From contig CALFVF010000002.1 of assembly GCA_937928735.1 (NCBI GenBank), positions 62,001 to 126,000 on the forward strand: a DNA stretch of 64,000 bases, read 5' to 3'. Origin of the DNA: an uncultured Verrucomicrobiales bacterium. Its GTDB lineage: Bacteria > Verrucomicrobiota > Verrucomicrobiia > Verrucomicrobiales > Akkermansiaceae. A model generated the notes under the pieces. It was not told where the DNA came from, did not search any database, and was given only the letters and a program-made list of their open reading frames with translations. The first letter of the stretch is position 1, and every line of letters starts with the position of its first letter. A program made the position numbers and the translations under genes. Of this stretch, positions 16,271-25,507 are shown piece after piece.

Positions 16271-16621
16271 ATGAATCAGCGTAAAACATACGGTAAAAAC
16301 CGAAACCTCAGATTGTCAGATTTGCTGACGATTGGTGTCGCTGTGTTGTTACTCACGATCGGGGGGGTGTATCACGCCGTGGTGAAGAACCAGCAAATAC
16401 GCGTGAGCCGAGATATCGTCTCTACGCAGAGCATGATTGATGAGCATAATGAGGCGCGCAAATTTGTGGAAATCAAGATAGAGAATCGGCTTAATCGCCA
16501 TGTGCTGCGGAATGAATTACGTGAGCAGGGGACAGATTTGTGCCTCATTCCGATACAGGCTGTAGAAATTGTGGAACCACTGAGTCCTGATACTTCCGCT
16601 ATAGTCGGGAATCGGCCCTAG
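16271..16621 (+). CDS. FtsL-like cell division protein
   Basis: 116 residues with a basic cytoplasmic lead, one membrane helix (LLTIGVAVLLLTIGGVY, residues ~19-35) and a periplasmic stretch predicted as coiled coil (VSRDIVSTQSMIDEHNEA onward). Sequence conservation in FtsL is minimal; topology, size and position between rsmH and ftsI are what identify it. FtsL normally pairs with DivIC/FtsB and activates FtsWI. No ftsB-like gene is in the window. Confidence 0.75.
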   Translation: MNQRKTYGKNRNLRLSDLLTIGVAVLLLTIGGVYHAVVKNQQIRVSRDIVSTQSMIDEHNEARKFVEIKIENRLNRHVLRNELREQGTDLCLIPIQAVEIVEPLSPDTSAIVGNRP

Positions 16622-16642
16622 GAAGAGATGGGAGAATATTGA

Positions 16643-18550
16643 ATGGATTCATCTGCCGCTAAGCGTTGTTTGTTATTGTGTCTGGGATTAGTGATACTCC
16701 TCAGTGCTCTATCAGCACGCCTAGTGTATGTGCAGGTCATTCACCGTGAGACCTATGCGAATAAGGCGGGGAATTCTTATAAATCGAAGGTAAAGCTACG
16801 TCATCAGCGAGGATTAGTGTTAGATAGGCATGATGAAATCGTGGCCAACAACATGCCTACAGTCACCGTTAAAGTAGATAAGTACCACCTGTTAGATGCG
16901 AATGTCGCTTCACGTGGACTTGCCGCCAAGCGACTGAGGCAGTCCAGCGAGTGGGACGAGTGGTCAAAGAAGCGCCGTAGCTCGAAAGTCCTCACTCTGA
17001 GTAACACGATTCAGGAAGAATATTTGAGCAAAGGTTTTCAGCTCTACGAAGATCATCTAGACTATGTGTTAGAGGAGATGTCACGCCCTTTGGGTATCTC
17101 TAAGCAAGAGTTAAAGGATAAGATTAATCTGAATCAGCAGCGGAGAGGCCGCATGGATGTGGTCATTACCAGAGATATCGGGCGTGATGTGGCCGAAAAG
17201 CTCGAGCGCCATGCTCGTGAAAGGTGGTTAGGAGGCTTTCGTTTCGAGGAAGAAGAACACAGGTGGTATGGTTCTCCGGAGCTCGCCACACATTTGATCG
17301 GAGTGGTGAATCATGAGGGGCAGGGCCAATCAGGAGTCGAGTCGAAGATGAATCACATTCTAGCAGGGGTGGATGGCTATCGTGAAGAGCAGCGTGATGT
17401 GCGCGGTCTTGTCATGCCAGCGCACAAGGGCAGTGTGCTGCCGCCAAAAAATGGCCTTAATATTAAGCTGACTCTCGACATGGGGATCCAGGCCATTATC
17501 GAGGAAGAGCTAGACTGGGGAATGGATGCCTTTGAGGCAGTGCATGGGACATTTATTGTGATGGATCCGAGTACAGGGCAGGTGCTAGCGATGGCCTCGA
17601 GACCTCATTTTAACCTGAATAATAAAGATGATTTTGCAAAAAATGGATTCAATTACGGTCTGCAGGCTGTCTATGAGCCGGGTTCCACGGTAAAAGTGGT
17701 CGCGGCAGCCTCAGCGATTGAGGAGAAGAAAGTCAATATTGATACAGTGATTGATTGTCACTGGGGATCCTACAAGCACGGCAGTGTGACAGTGCGAGAT
17801 GCTTATCCAAAGGCAAAGATCCCTGTCTGGAAAATTCTCCAGAAATCCAATAATATAGGTAGCTACAAGATGGGTCTCATGGTGGGCCAGAAGAGATTTG
17901 CCCAGTATTTAAGAGACTTCGGATTTGTGCAGAAGACCGGTATTCAGCTTGCTGGTGAGAGCCGTGGCAATATGACCAATATCGAGGGGAATCCCCGTGA
18001 CTTTGCCTCCTCGACCTATGGCTATGGCCTCAGTGTGACACCATTACAAATGTGCGCTGTTTACTGCACGATTGCCAATGGTGGCCAGCTCATGAAACCC
18101 TATATTGTGGACTCTATAGATACCTCAAATGGTATTATCGTGGAGAAGTATTCGCCCACTGTGGTGCGCCGAGTGATCTCAGAGAGAACAGCTGCCGCTA
18201 TGAGAAAGGCGCTCGCGACAGTGACGGAGCCTGAAGGAACTGCGAAGCGCGCGGCAGTGGAGGGCTTCCTAGTAGGGGGGAAAACTGGCACGGCGGATAA
18301 ATATGACCCGAAATTAAGGGGCTATGATTCGAGTCGGAGCACGGCATCCTTCGCGGGGATTATGCCCATAAATGATCCAAAATTTGTTTGCTTAGTTGTC
18401 ATTGATGACCCACAGACCACAGAAGTGAAACACGGTGGAGGCACAATGGCCGCCCCCGTATTTGCACGGGCTGCAAAACGCATTGCAGCGCACATGAATT
18501 TGACGCCCGATCAGGCGCAAACCACACCATCTATCGCTCTTTCGGAATGA
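16643..18550 (+). CDS. ftsI: Division-specific class B penicillin-binding protein
   Basis: A septal peptidoglycan transpeptidase anchored by one N-terminal helix (residues ~9-27). The pedestal domain is followed by the transpeptidase motifs at normal spacing: Ser348-T-V-Lys351 (EPGSTVKVV), Ser402-Asn-Asn (KSNN) and Lys547-Thr-Gly (GGKTGTA). There is no PASTA domain, as expected for a Gram-negative FtsI. It is the binding partner of FtsW, encoded at the end of this cluster. The stop overlaps the murE start by 4 bp (ATGA), which couples their translation. Confidence 0.95.
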   Translation: MDSSAAKRCLLLCLGLVILLSALSARLVYVQVIHRETYANKAGNSYKSKVKLRHQRGLVLDRHDEIVANNMPTVTVKVDKYHLLDANVASRGLAAKRLRQSSEWDEWSKKRRSSKVLTLSNTIQEEYLSKGFQLYEDHLDYVLEEMSRPLGISKQELKDKINLNQQRRGRMDVVITRDIGRDVAEKLERHARERWLGGFRFEEEEHRWYGSPELATHLIGVVNHEGQGQSGVESKMNHILAGVDGYREEQRDVRGLVMPAHKGSVLPPKNGLNIKLTLDMGIQAIIEEELDWGMDAFEAVHGTFIVMDPSTGQVLAMASRPHFNLNNKDDFAKNGFNYGLQAVYEPGSTVKVVAAASAIEEKKVNIDTVIDCHWGSYKHGSVTVRDAYPKAKIPVWKILQKSNNIGSYKMGLMVGQKRFAQYLRDFGFVQKTGIQLAGESRGNMTNIEGNPRDFASSTYGYGLSVTPLQMCAVYCTIANGGQLMKPYIVDSIDTSNGIIVEKYSPTVVRRVISERTAAAMRKALATVTEPEGTAKRAAVEGFLVGGKTGTADKYDPKLRGYDSSRSTASFAGIMPINDPKFVCLVVIDDPQTTEVKHGGGTMAAPVFARAAKRIAAHMNLTPDQAQTTPSIALSE

Positions 18551-20643
18551 ATATATCAGACATTACTAAGCACCTCCCCGATGCCGTAGCCTCGGGAAAT
18601 TTGGAGGGTGAGCTGACCCAAATCACCAGTGATAGCCGCCGTGTGAAGAAGGGCTTTGTGTTTGTCGCAATTAAGGGAGAGAAGCAGGATGGTCATCAGT
18701 ACATCGAGAATGCTCTGAAGTCAGGCGCTGTGGCGATTATTTCGCAGAAAGCACCACCAAAGCACCTCGCAGAAACGACAGCCTGGATACACACAGCGGA
18801 TGCGCGCAAGGCACTCGCTATTCTAGCCGCTGTGTTAGCAGGGCAGCCTTCCTCGAAGTTAAAGATAGTCGGGGTCACAGGTACCAATGGTAAGACGACA
18901 ACAACGTTTTTACTCCATCACATACTAGAAACTGTGCAGCGCCGTGCAGGCATGCTCGGTACAGTGTGGGTCAATGACGGACTAGAAACACGCACAGCCA
19001 CGCACACAACTCCTGAGCCAGTGGAGCTGCAGACATTTCTCAAGACTACTCTCGAGCATGAATGTCGCTCAGCCGTCATGGAGGTGAGCTCTCACGGTCT
19101 AGAGCAGGGGCGTGTCGAGGGTGTCGAGTTTGATGTCGGAGTGTTTACAAATCTCACGCAGGATCACCTTGATTATCACGGCTCGATGGAGTCTTACTAT
19201 GAGGCTAAAAAGCTGCTCTTTAGCTCGCTGAAAGCCCAAGGAGGCAAGAAGAAGCCCGTGGCTGTGATCAATAGTGATGATGCATGGGGGAAGAAGCTCA
19301 TTAAAGATCTCGATGGTACTTTACCTCTACTGACCTATGGCGCTGGAGCGCACTGTGATTTCCGTCTCGGTAAAATCACCCAGACGATCCGTACCTGTGA
19401 ATTCGAGCTCTTTGCGAAAGGGAAGTCCTATCTCGTGCGCATGCCGATTTTTGGCCGCTACAATATGTACAACACAGTGGCTGCCATTACAGCGGCGCGC
19501 GCTATGGGCGTGCGAGTTCGGGATGCTGTACAAGCTGTGATGCAGGTGCCACAGGTGCCTGGGCGACTAGAGTGGATCGCCTCTGATGAGGGGGTGAATG
19601 TCTTTGTGGATTACGCGCATACTCCCGATGCTCTTGAGAATGTGTGCTCGACTCTGCGAGAGCTAGAGCCGAAGCGCTTGATCACAGTCTTTGGCTGTGG
19701 AGGTGATAGAGATAAGCAGAAGCGCCCTCTGATGGGGCGTGCGGCCTCTACGAATAGTGATTTATGTTTTGTTACCTCAGACAACCCTCGCTCCGAAGAA
19801 CCTGAGAGCATTATCCAAGAAGTCGTGAGCGGCATGCGTGCTGCGAGCCAGCAGGCCATTGTGGATCGCAGAGAGGCGATCACTGCCGCTGTGCACCTAG
19901 CGACAGCTGGAGATATTGTCCTGATTGCAGGAAAAGGGCACGAGACCTACCAAGAAGTAAAGGGTGAGAAATTACCTTTTGATGACCGTAAAGTGGCGAG
20001 ACAAGCGGTGAAAACTCGCCCACTGCCAGCACGAGTCGTACGCCAGAAGGAAGCCGAGGCACGTAAGCGCTCCGCAAGGCAGTCCTACTCCGAGCGTCGT
20101 GAAGATACTGGTTTTTCACGGGAAGGTTCTGGGGAGGAAAGAGCCAGAGAGAGCAGACCCAGAGAAAAGAGAGACTTCAGAGACAGCGATCAACGCCGAG
20201 ATGGTGGTCAGCGCCGTTTCCCTAGGGAGGAAAATCGAGAGAGAGGTGAGAGAAGGGAGCGCTCCAGTGGCAGAGGGGAAAGAGAAGCCAGACCTTCCTG
20301 GAGAGATAAGAAAGAAGGTGGAGGCGCGCGCGAGAAGAATTTCCGCCAGCGCGATGATCGCGAACGCAGAGAGAGGGGACAAAGGCGAGAAGACTCTGGG
20401 AGAGATGACTCACGCAGGGGAGGTTCTTCCAGAGGAAGTGACTCTAGAAGAGGAGATTCTAGGGGGAATGATTCCAGAAGGGGAGATTTTCGAGGCAGAG
20501 ATCAACGCCCTGGTGATAGAGGCAGAGACGGAGATAGAAAGCGCCCGCCGAGATTTTCACGAGAGAGTCCACGCAGTCATACACGCGATAGGGAGAGACC
20601 AAGGTCTGAGGATAAGGAAGAGAAGAAACCAAAGGATTCGTAA
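18547..20643 (+). CDS. murE: UDP-MurNAc-tripeptide ligase with long charged C-terminal tail
   Basis: Adds the third peptide residue to UDP-MurNAc-dipeptide. Residues 1-488 are a complete MurE: ATP loop TGTNGKTT (111-118), TTPEPVELQ, the metal/ligand region EVSSHGLEQGR, the Mur C-terminal domain, and DNPR (412-415), the motif that selects meso-diaminopimelate. This matches lysA upstream. From about residue 489 to 698 there is an extra ~210-residue tail made almost only of Arg, Glu, Asp, Ser and Gly, with repeats such as RRGDSRG. The tail is in frame, has no stops and no known domain. MurE proteins normally end near residue 490-500. Confidence 0.95.
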   Translation: MNISDITKHLPDAVASGNLEGELTQITSDSRRVKKGFVFVAIKGEKQDGHQYIENALKSGAVAIISQKAPPKHLAETTAWIHTADARKALAILAAVLAGQPSSKLKIVGVTGTNGKTTTTFLLHHILETVQRRAGMLGTVWVNDGLETRTATHTTPEPVELQTFLKTTLEHECRSAVMEVSSHGLEQGRVEGVEFDVGVFTNLTQDHLDYHGSMESYYEAKKLLFSSLKAQGGKKKPVAVINSDDAWGKKLIKDLDGTLPLLTYGAGAHCDFRLGKITQTIRTCEFELFAKGKSYLVRMPIFGRYNMYNTVAAITAARAMGVRVRDAVQAVMQVPQVPGRLEWIASDEGVNVFVDYAHTPDALENVCSTLRELEPKRLITVFGCGGDRDKQKRPLMGRAASTNSDLCFVTSDNPRSEEPESIIQEVVSGMRAASQQAIVDRREAITAAVHLATAGDIVLIAGKGHETYQEVKGEKLPFDDRKVARQAVKTRPLPARVVRQKEAEARKRSARQSYSERREDTGFSREGSGEERARESRPREKRDFRDSDQRRDGGQRRFPREENRERGERRERSSGRGEREARPSWRDKKEGGGAREKNFRQRDDRERRERGQRREDSGRDDSRRGGSSRGSDSRRGDSRGNDSRRGDFRGRDQRPGDRGRDGDRKRPPRFSRESPRSHTRDRERPRSEDKEEKKPKDS

Positions 20644-20648
20644 GCGAG

Positions 20649-22049
20649 ATGAGAGAGACTACCATGACAGAGCTTCTGGAGGCAGTGGCTGGCGAGCTCA
20701 TTGCTGGAGCGCAGCAGAGGAGCTTTCATGCTGTGTCTACAGACACGAGAGCTCTTGGTGCTGGTAGTGCTTTTTTTGCGCTCAAGGGGGAAAAATTTGA
20801 TGCTCATGCGTTTCTCTCCGTGGCTGCTCAGGCTGGTGCGGAGGTACTTGTTATTGATACAGTACCAGAGGGTGAAGATTTTCAGGCAGAAGAGTATCAA
20901 GGCGTGTCTGTGGTACTCGTTAAAGATGTCCTAGGCGCTCTCCAAGACTTCGCGGCGTGGTATCGGCGCAGTCTCGATATTATTGTGGTAGGGATCACAG
21001 GGTCGAATGGTAAGACTTCGACAAAAGATTTTACAAGAGACGTGTTATCTCAGTCTTATCGAGTGAGTGCGACTCATGGGAATTTCAATAACCACATCGG
21101 CCTACCACTGAGTATTCTTCGCACAGAGCCGCAGCATCAAGTCTGTATTTGGGAAATGGGGATGAATCACCCTGGAGAAATTGCGCCTCTCTGTGAAATC
21201 GCGAGACCAGATTATGGTATCATTACCAATATAGGTACCGCTCATATTGAGTACATGGGTTCTCGGGATGCGATAGCTAGCGAAAAAGGTGAACTTGCGA
21301 GAGCCTTGCCAGCGAAAGGGGCGCTCTTTGTTCCCGAATCATGCGACTATAAGGGTGAATTTGAGAAGTGGACGCCAGCGAAGGTCGTCTCGATTGGTGG
21401 TGAGAGCTCTCGCGTGCGAGCGGAGTGTCGAGAACAGGGCGAGGGTGTTTCCCGGTTTACTCTAGTGGCAGAAGGTCAGGAAAGTGTGAAGGTGGAGCTC
21501 CCAGTGATGGGGCAGCATATGATAGAGAATGCTCTGTTAGCTGTTGCACTTGGCGTAGAACTAGGCATGGATCTTGAGAAAATTAGAAAAGGCTTGGAGA
21601 ATTCAGAGCTAACAAGTGGCCGTCTAAGGGCATTCTCCAGTCATGGGGTGTCGGTTCTCGATGATACTTATAATGCGAATTTAGAATCTGTTCGTGCTGG
21701 ATTGAAGACTCTCTCAGAGGTGGGAGCTCAGCGGGGTGGAGGAAAAAGCGGGAGAACATTGGCAGTGCTCGGGCGCTTGGCAGAACTCGGTGAGCACACC
21801 GATAGCTCCCATCTTGCGATCGGCGAGCTCGCGGCAGGTCTGGGGGTCTCTCTACTCTCAGTGGGAGATGAGGCGAAACTCATCAGCGAGGGTGCACGAC
21901 AGCATGGTGGTGAGGCAGAGCATGCCTCTTCGATAGAATCTGCAGTCCAGTGGCTCAGTGAGTACTACAAGAGTGGCGATACAGTGCTATTTAAGGGCAG
22001 CCGCGCGGCAGGTATTGAGCGCGTGATGAACCAAGTTTTCCCAGGATAA
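20649..22049 (+). CDS. murF: UDP-MurNAc-tripeptide--D-alanyl-D-alanine ligase
   Basis: Adds D-Ala-D-Ala to finish the cytoplasmic pentapeptide precursor. Motifs: N-terminal uridine-binding SFHAVSTDTRALGAG, ATP loop GITGSNGKTSTK, WEMGMNHPGEI, NAL-LLAVALG and the C-terminal LDDTYNANLESV and VLFKGSRAAGIE. Length is normal. The start is ATG 20649, 5 bp after murE; ATG 20664 is an alternative. The ddl ligase that makes its substrate is not in the window. Confidence 0.95.
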   Translation: MRETTMTELLEAVAGELIAGAQQRSFHAVSTDTRALGAGSAFFALKGEKFDAHAFLSVAAQAGAEVLVIDTVPEGEDFQAEEYQGVSVVLVKDVLGALQDFAAWYRRSLDIIVVGITGSNGKTSTKDFTRDVLSQSYRVSATHGNFNNHIGLPLSILRTEPQHQVCIWEMGMNHPGEIAPLCEIARPDYGIITNIGTAHIEYMGSRDAIASEKGELARALPAKGALFVPESCDYKGEFEKWTPAKVVSIGGESSRVRAECREQGEGVSRFTLVAEGQESVKVELPVMGQHMIENALLAVALGVELGMDLEKIRKGLENSELTSGRLRAFSSHGVSVLDDTYNANLESVRAGLKTLSEVGAQRGGGKSGRTLAVLGRLAELGEHTDSSHLAIGELAAGLGVSLLSVGDEAKLISEGARQHGGEAEHASSIESAVQWLSEYYKSGDTVLFKGSRAAGIERVMNQVFPG

Positions 22050-22054
22050 TCATT

Positions 22055-23311
22055 ATGTTACACGCAATATTTCAATGGTGGCACAGAGCCCAGCTGAATG
22101 GAGAATCATGGGCCGATGCCTTTAGTTTTCTCAATATTTTACAATACGTGACTGTGCGTGCGGCTCTAGCGTGTCTGGTAGCATTTGTTCTCTCCATATT
22201 GTTAGGGCCTAAGGTCATTCGTAAGCTCATTTCACTCAAAGTAGGGCAGCCTATCCGCTCGGCAGAAGAGGTGCACAAGCTCCATGAGCTCCATGGTGCG
22301 AAGGCGGGTACACCGACAATGGGTGGGGTCTTAATTCTAGGGACAGTGACTCTAGCGATGCTGCTGTGTGGGAGTTTGTTAAATCCCTTTGTGGTGGTGA
22401 CGATGTTTGTGACTCTGGGGCTGGGTTGTCTCGGGTTCATGGATGATTACGCGAAGGTCAAAGAGAAGAACTCAGATGGTTTGAGTGCTCGCGCCAAGCT
22501 TGTCTGGCAGGGTGGTGTGGCTCTGTTAGCCGCACTCTTCATCTATAGTCAGGGAGATATAGTGGGCTCAAAGGGTTCGCAGGAAGGTTCCGTGGAGATT
22601 GCCGCTGCGGGCAGTGCGATTGCTGAAAAAGAGAATCAGAAATTCCCCGAAAAGGGCTACTGGCTCAAAGACGGAGAAGTCACACGCGCGATGCCTGTGA
22701 GCGCGATTACCTTTCCTTTATTTAAAAAGCCGATATTAGATATTGGGTGGTTCGCGATACCTTTCTTTGTTATTATTATTATCGGAGCATCCAATGCGGT
22801 GAATCTAACCGATGGTTTAGATGGTCTGGCGACAGGATGTACCATTACGGTGAGCTTAGCCTACGGTGCGATCGCCTATGTGGCAGGGCACTTCTTTATT
22901 GGTAATTACCTCAATATCCCCTATAATCCTTTACTCTCAGAGCTATCAGTCTTCTTGATGGCGATGGTGGGGGCTGCCTTTGGATTTTTATGGTTTAACT
23001 GCCATCCTGCACGGGTCTTTATGGGTGATACAGGTTCTTTAGCCATTGGCGGGGCTATTGGAACAGTGGCGATCTGCACCAAGCAAGAGCTCTTGCTTGT
23101 ACTTATAGGCTGGGTGTTTGTGATGGAGGCACTCTCTGTGATGATTCAGGTCGGTAGCTATAAGCTGCGTAAGAAGAGAGTGTTTGCTATGGCGCCGATC
23201 CACCATCATTTCGAGCTTCGTGGTTGGCACGAGAGTCAGGTGATTATCCGTTTTTGGATACTCTCCATTATCTGTGCCTTGATTGGATTATCCTTACTAA
23301 AAATCGCATAA
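22055..23311 (+). CDS. mraY: Phospho-MurNAc-pentapeptide translocase
   Basis: Transfers phospho-MurNAc-pentapeptide to undecaprenyl phosphate, forming lipid I at the inner membrane. About ten membrane helices. Seen: HELHGAKAGTPTMGG, the catalytic aspartates in FMDDYAKV, NLTDGLDGLATG, FMGDTGSLAIGG and the C-terminal MAPIHHHFELRGW. At 418 residues it is longer than E. coli MraY (360). The extra material is mainly a ~50-residue Gly/Ser/Ala- and Glu/Lys-rich loop (GSKGSQEGSVEIAAAG onward) between helices, on a side predicted to face the periplasm. murD starts at the very next base after its stop. Confidence 0.95.
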   Translation: MLHAIFQWWHRAQLNGESWADAFSFLNILQYVTVRAALACLVAFVLSILLGPKVIRKLISLKVGQPIRSAEEVHKLHELHGAKAGTPTMGGVLILGTVTLAMLLCGSLLNPFVVVTMFVTLGLGCLGFMDDYAKVKEKNSDGLSARAKLVWQGGVALLAALFIYSQGDIVGSKGSQEGSVEIAAAGSAIAEKENQKFPEKGYWLKDGEVTRAMPVSAITFPLFKKPILDIGWFAIPFFVIIIIGASNAVNLTDGLDGLATGCTITVSLAYGAIAYVAGHFFIGNYLNIPYNPLLSELSVFLMAMVGAAFGFLWFNCHPARVFMGDTGSLAIGGAIGTVAICTKQELLLVLIGWVFVMEALSVMIQVGSYKLRKKRVFAMAPIHHHFELRGWHESQVIIRFWILSIICALIGLSLLKIA

Positions 23312-24652
23312 ATGTTAGACGGGAAGAAGATCGTGGTGTTAGGAGCAGGTCGCAGTGGTGTGGCCGCAGCTGCTCTGGCGTGCCATCTGGGTGGAGAGGT
23401 GACTCTCTATGACACGGGTGAGATATCTTCTGCTGTTCAAGAGCGACTTGGTGGCGTGAATTTCTGCTCGCAGGCCACTGTCGAGATGGGTCAGTCAGTG
23501 AGTGTCGATACCGTGGTGGTGTCACCGGGCATTGATACCTATGGAGAGTTTGTTCAGGCCTTTGCCCAGAATGCTCAGGAGCTAATCGGTGAAGTCGAGC
23601 TGGCGGCGAGAGTGTACCAAGGTAAAATTATCGCCATCACGGGCACGAATGGTAAGACGACAACCACAGAGATTGTGCAGCATGTTCTATCTTCTGCTGG
23701 TGTGTCCTGTGTCGCTTGTGGGAATTATGGAGTGCCACTGGCGGAAGTGGTGATGGCGGAGAATGTTCCTGAGGCTATTGCTCTAGAGCTCAGTTCCTTT
23801 CAGTTAGAAACCACCCAGAGACTCACTCCTGATGTGATCATCTGGCTCAATTTTTCAGAAGACCACATGGATCGCTATCCTGATCTAGCATCCTATAAGC
23901 GGGCGAAACTAAGAATTTTTCAGCGAGTATCAGAGGCCACTCTCATTGTTGTGCGCTTAGGCGAGCAGATAGGGGAGCACTCTGGGAAGCGCGTGGAGTT
24001 TAGTTCTGAAAGTAAGAGCCACGAGAAGGGAGCTGAGTGGGGGATAGAAAGAACAATGCTTCTGAATCATGGACAGCCTGCCTTTGATCTCAATGAGTCT
24101 AAGTTACGCGGCCTGCACAATGCAGAAAATGTGATGGCAGCAGCAGCTGCCTGCTCGCACCTAGGTGTCGAGAACGAGATAATATGGCAGGCCATGGAGA
24201 GCTACCAACCACCTCGGCATCGATGTGAGTTTGTCCGCCAGATTGGAGGTGTGGACTATATCAATGATTCAAAAGCCACCAACCTACATGCACTGAGTAG
24301 TGCAATACGATCTTTTGAGCAGCCAATGAGATTAATTATCGGCGGGAAACAAAAGGGTCTTGATTATCAAGGGGTCTTAACTATGCTATCCCCTAAAATC
24401 AAAGCTATTTATGCTTTTGGTGAAATAGCTGAAGAACTTTATGAGCTATTTTCAGCTGTTGTACCAACAAGAGCTGTGGAGAATCTACAAGATGCATTAC
24501 GACTCGTGAGAGAGTCCGCTGTCGCTGGAGATCTCGTCCTCTTTTCACCAGGAACATCCTCCTTTGATCAATACTCTGGCTATGAAGCGAGAGGCGATCA
24601 CTTCCGTGAACTCGTCTCAATGATAGAAAACACCCAACAAATACCCTCATAA
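23312..24652 (+). CDS. murD: UDP-MurNAc-L-alanine--D-glutamate ligase
   Basis: Adds D-glutamate to UDP-MurNAc-L-alanine. The N-terminal Rossmann-like uridine site (VVLGAGRSGVAAA), ATP loop AITGTNGKTTTTE, ELSSFQLETT, the HNAENVMAAAAA helix, YINDSKATN and the final LFSPGTSSFDQY are all in place and in order. 446 residues is normal. The start codon directly abuts the mraY stop, and the LysM gene follows after 3 bp, so all are one transcript. Confidence 0.95.
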   Translation: MLDGKKIVVLGAGRSGVAAAALACHLGGEVTLYDTGEISSAVQERLGGVNFCSQATVEMGQSVSVDTVVVSPGIDTYGEFVQAFAQNAQELIGEVELAARVYQGKIIAITGTNGKTTTTEIVQHVLSSAGVSCVACGNYGVPLAEVVMAENVPEAIALELSSFQLETTQRLTPDVIIWLNFSEDHMDRYPDLASYKRAKLRIFQRVSEATLIVVRLGEQIGEHSGKRVEFSSESKSHEKGAEWGIERTMLLNHGQPAFDLNESKLRGLHNAENVMAAAAACSHLGVENEIIWQAMESYQPPRHRCEFVRQIGGVDYINDSKATNLHALSSAIRSFEQPMRLIIGGKQKGLDYQGVLTMLSPKIKAIYAFGEIAEELYELFSAVVPTRAVENLQDALRLVRESAVAGDLVLFSPGTSSFDQYSGYEARGDHFRELVSMIENTQQIPS

Positions 24653-24655
24653 TCT

Positions 24656-25498
24656 ATGAGCCAAGATACATTACAGACCAAGCGCCAAAACAAGAAAGGA
24701 GGCTTTCGCCAGCTGCAAGCCAAGGTGGGAAAGCGCAAGCAGCGAGTGAGTGCGACGGCGACTTCTTCGATGGATATTTCTGGAGACGTTCCTAGTGTGG
24801 GCATTGGTAGAGCTCTGATGATTATCCTCGTGCTCCACGTCGTTGCGATTGGAGCGATTTTTCTTGGGACTAAGAAGAATGACCGAGAGACACTGCCCGC
24901 TCTATTGGCTGACCAGCCAGAAGAAGAGAAGAAACCACAGGTGAAGAGCTCACAACTGAATCGTGGGCTGGAGCGTCGCGTTGTGAAGTCTGGTGATAAC
25001 TACACAAAACTCGCGAAACGCTATAATGTGGATACTCAGGAGCTTCGCCGTGTGAACTATGACACCCCACTCTCAGCGGGTTTATTCATTTATTTACCAG
25101 CGAAGAAAGTCACCGTTAATGAAGTGATAACTCAGACTCCGAAGCCCCCTCAGAGCCTGCCGAATCCTGTGAGTGATCGCCCAGATTTAGGCTTAGGCCA
25201 GAATAATGCGATAGACCATGTTGCTGTAGAGGAAATTGGCACGGATGAACTAAAGTCCTCAGCCAGTGATCCTGCTGCTGTACTCATTACGCCCAAACGA
25301 AACCCTAACCTCGCTACCGATAATGGTCAACAAGGCTCAGTGAGTGATAGCGGGAAGACTTATAAGGTTAAAGCGGGTGATAGCATCTGGCGCATAGCAC
25401 ACAATCACAAGGTGAACCAAGAGAGCCTACTAAAGCTCAATGGACTCAGTGATCCACGAAAACTCCGCGCGGGAATGGTGCTTAAGATTCCAAACTAA
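24656..25498 (+). CDS. Membrane-anchored protein with two LysM domains
   Basis: 280 residues. A basic cytoplasmic lead of ~50 residues precedes one membrane helix (RALMIILVLHVVAIGAIFL, ~52-70). Outside are two LysM peptidoglycan-binding domains, residues ~106-150 (RRVVKSGDNYTKLAKRYNV) and ~232-278 (KTYKVKAGDSIWRIAHNHKV), joined by a Pro/Asn-rich linker. There is no catalytic domain. It sits 3 bp after murD and 9 bp before ftsW, where many bacteria carry murG or murC. A scaffold that ties the synthesis machinery to peptidoglycan is a reasonable inference. Confidence 0.85.
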   Translation: MSQDTLQTKRQNKKGGFRQLQAKVGKRKQRVSATATSSMDISGDVPSVGIGRALMIILVLHVVAIGAIFLGTKKNDRETLPALLADQPEEEKKPQVKSSQLNRGLERRVVKSGDNYTKLAKRYNVDTQELRRVNYDTPLSAGLFIYLPAKKVTVNEVITQTPKPPQSLPNPVSDRPDLGLGQNNAIDHVAVEEIGTDELKSSASDPAAVLITPKRNPNLATDNGQQGSVSDSGKTYKVKAGDSIWRIAHNHKVNQESLLKLNGLSDPRKLRAGMVLKIPN

Positions 25499-25507
25499 AC
25501 TGGGATA

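Noticed and set aside
20099-20767. 222-codon plus-strand frame inside the murE tail
   Set aside because: It overlaps the end of murE and start of murF in another frame; its length comes from the biased GA-rich repeats of the tail. Both flanking genes are clearly in their own frames.
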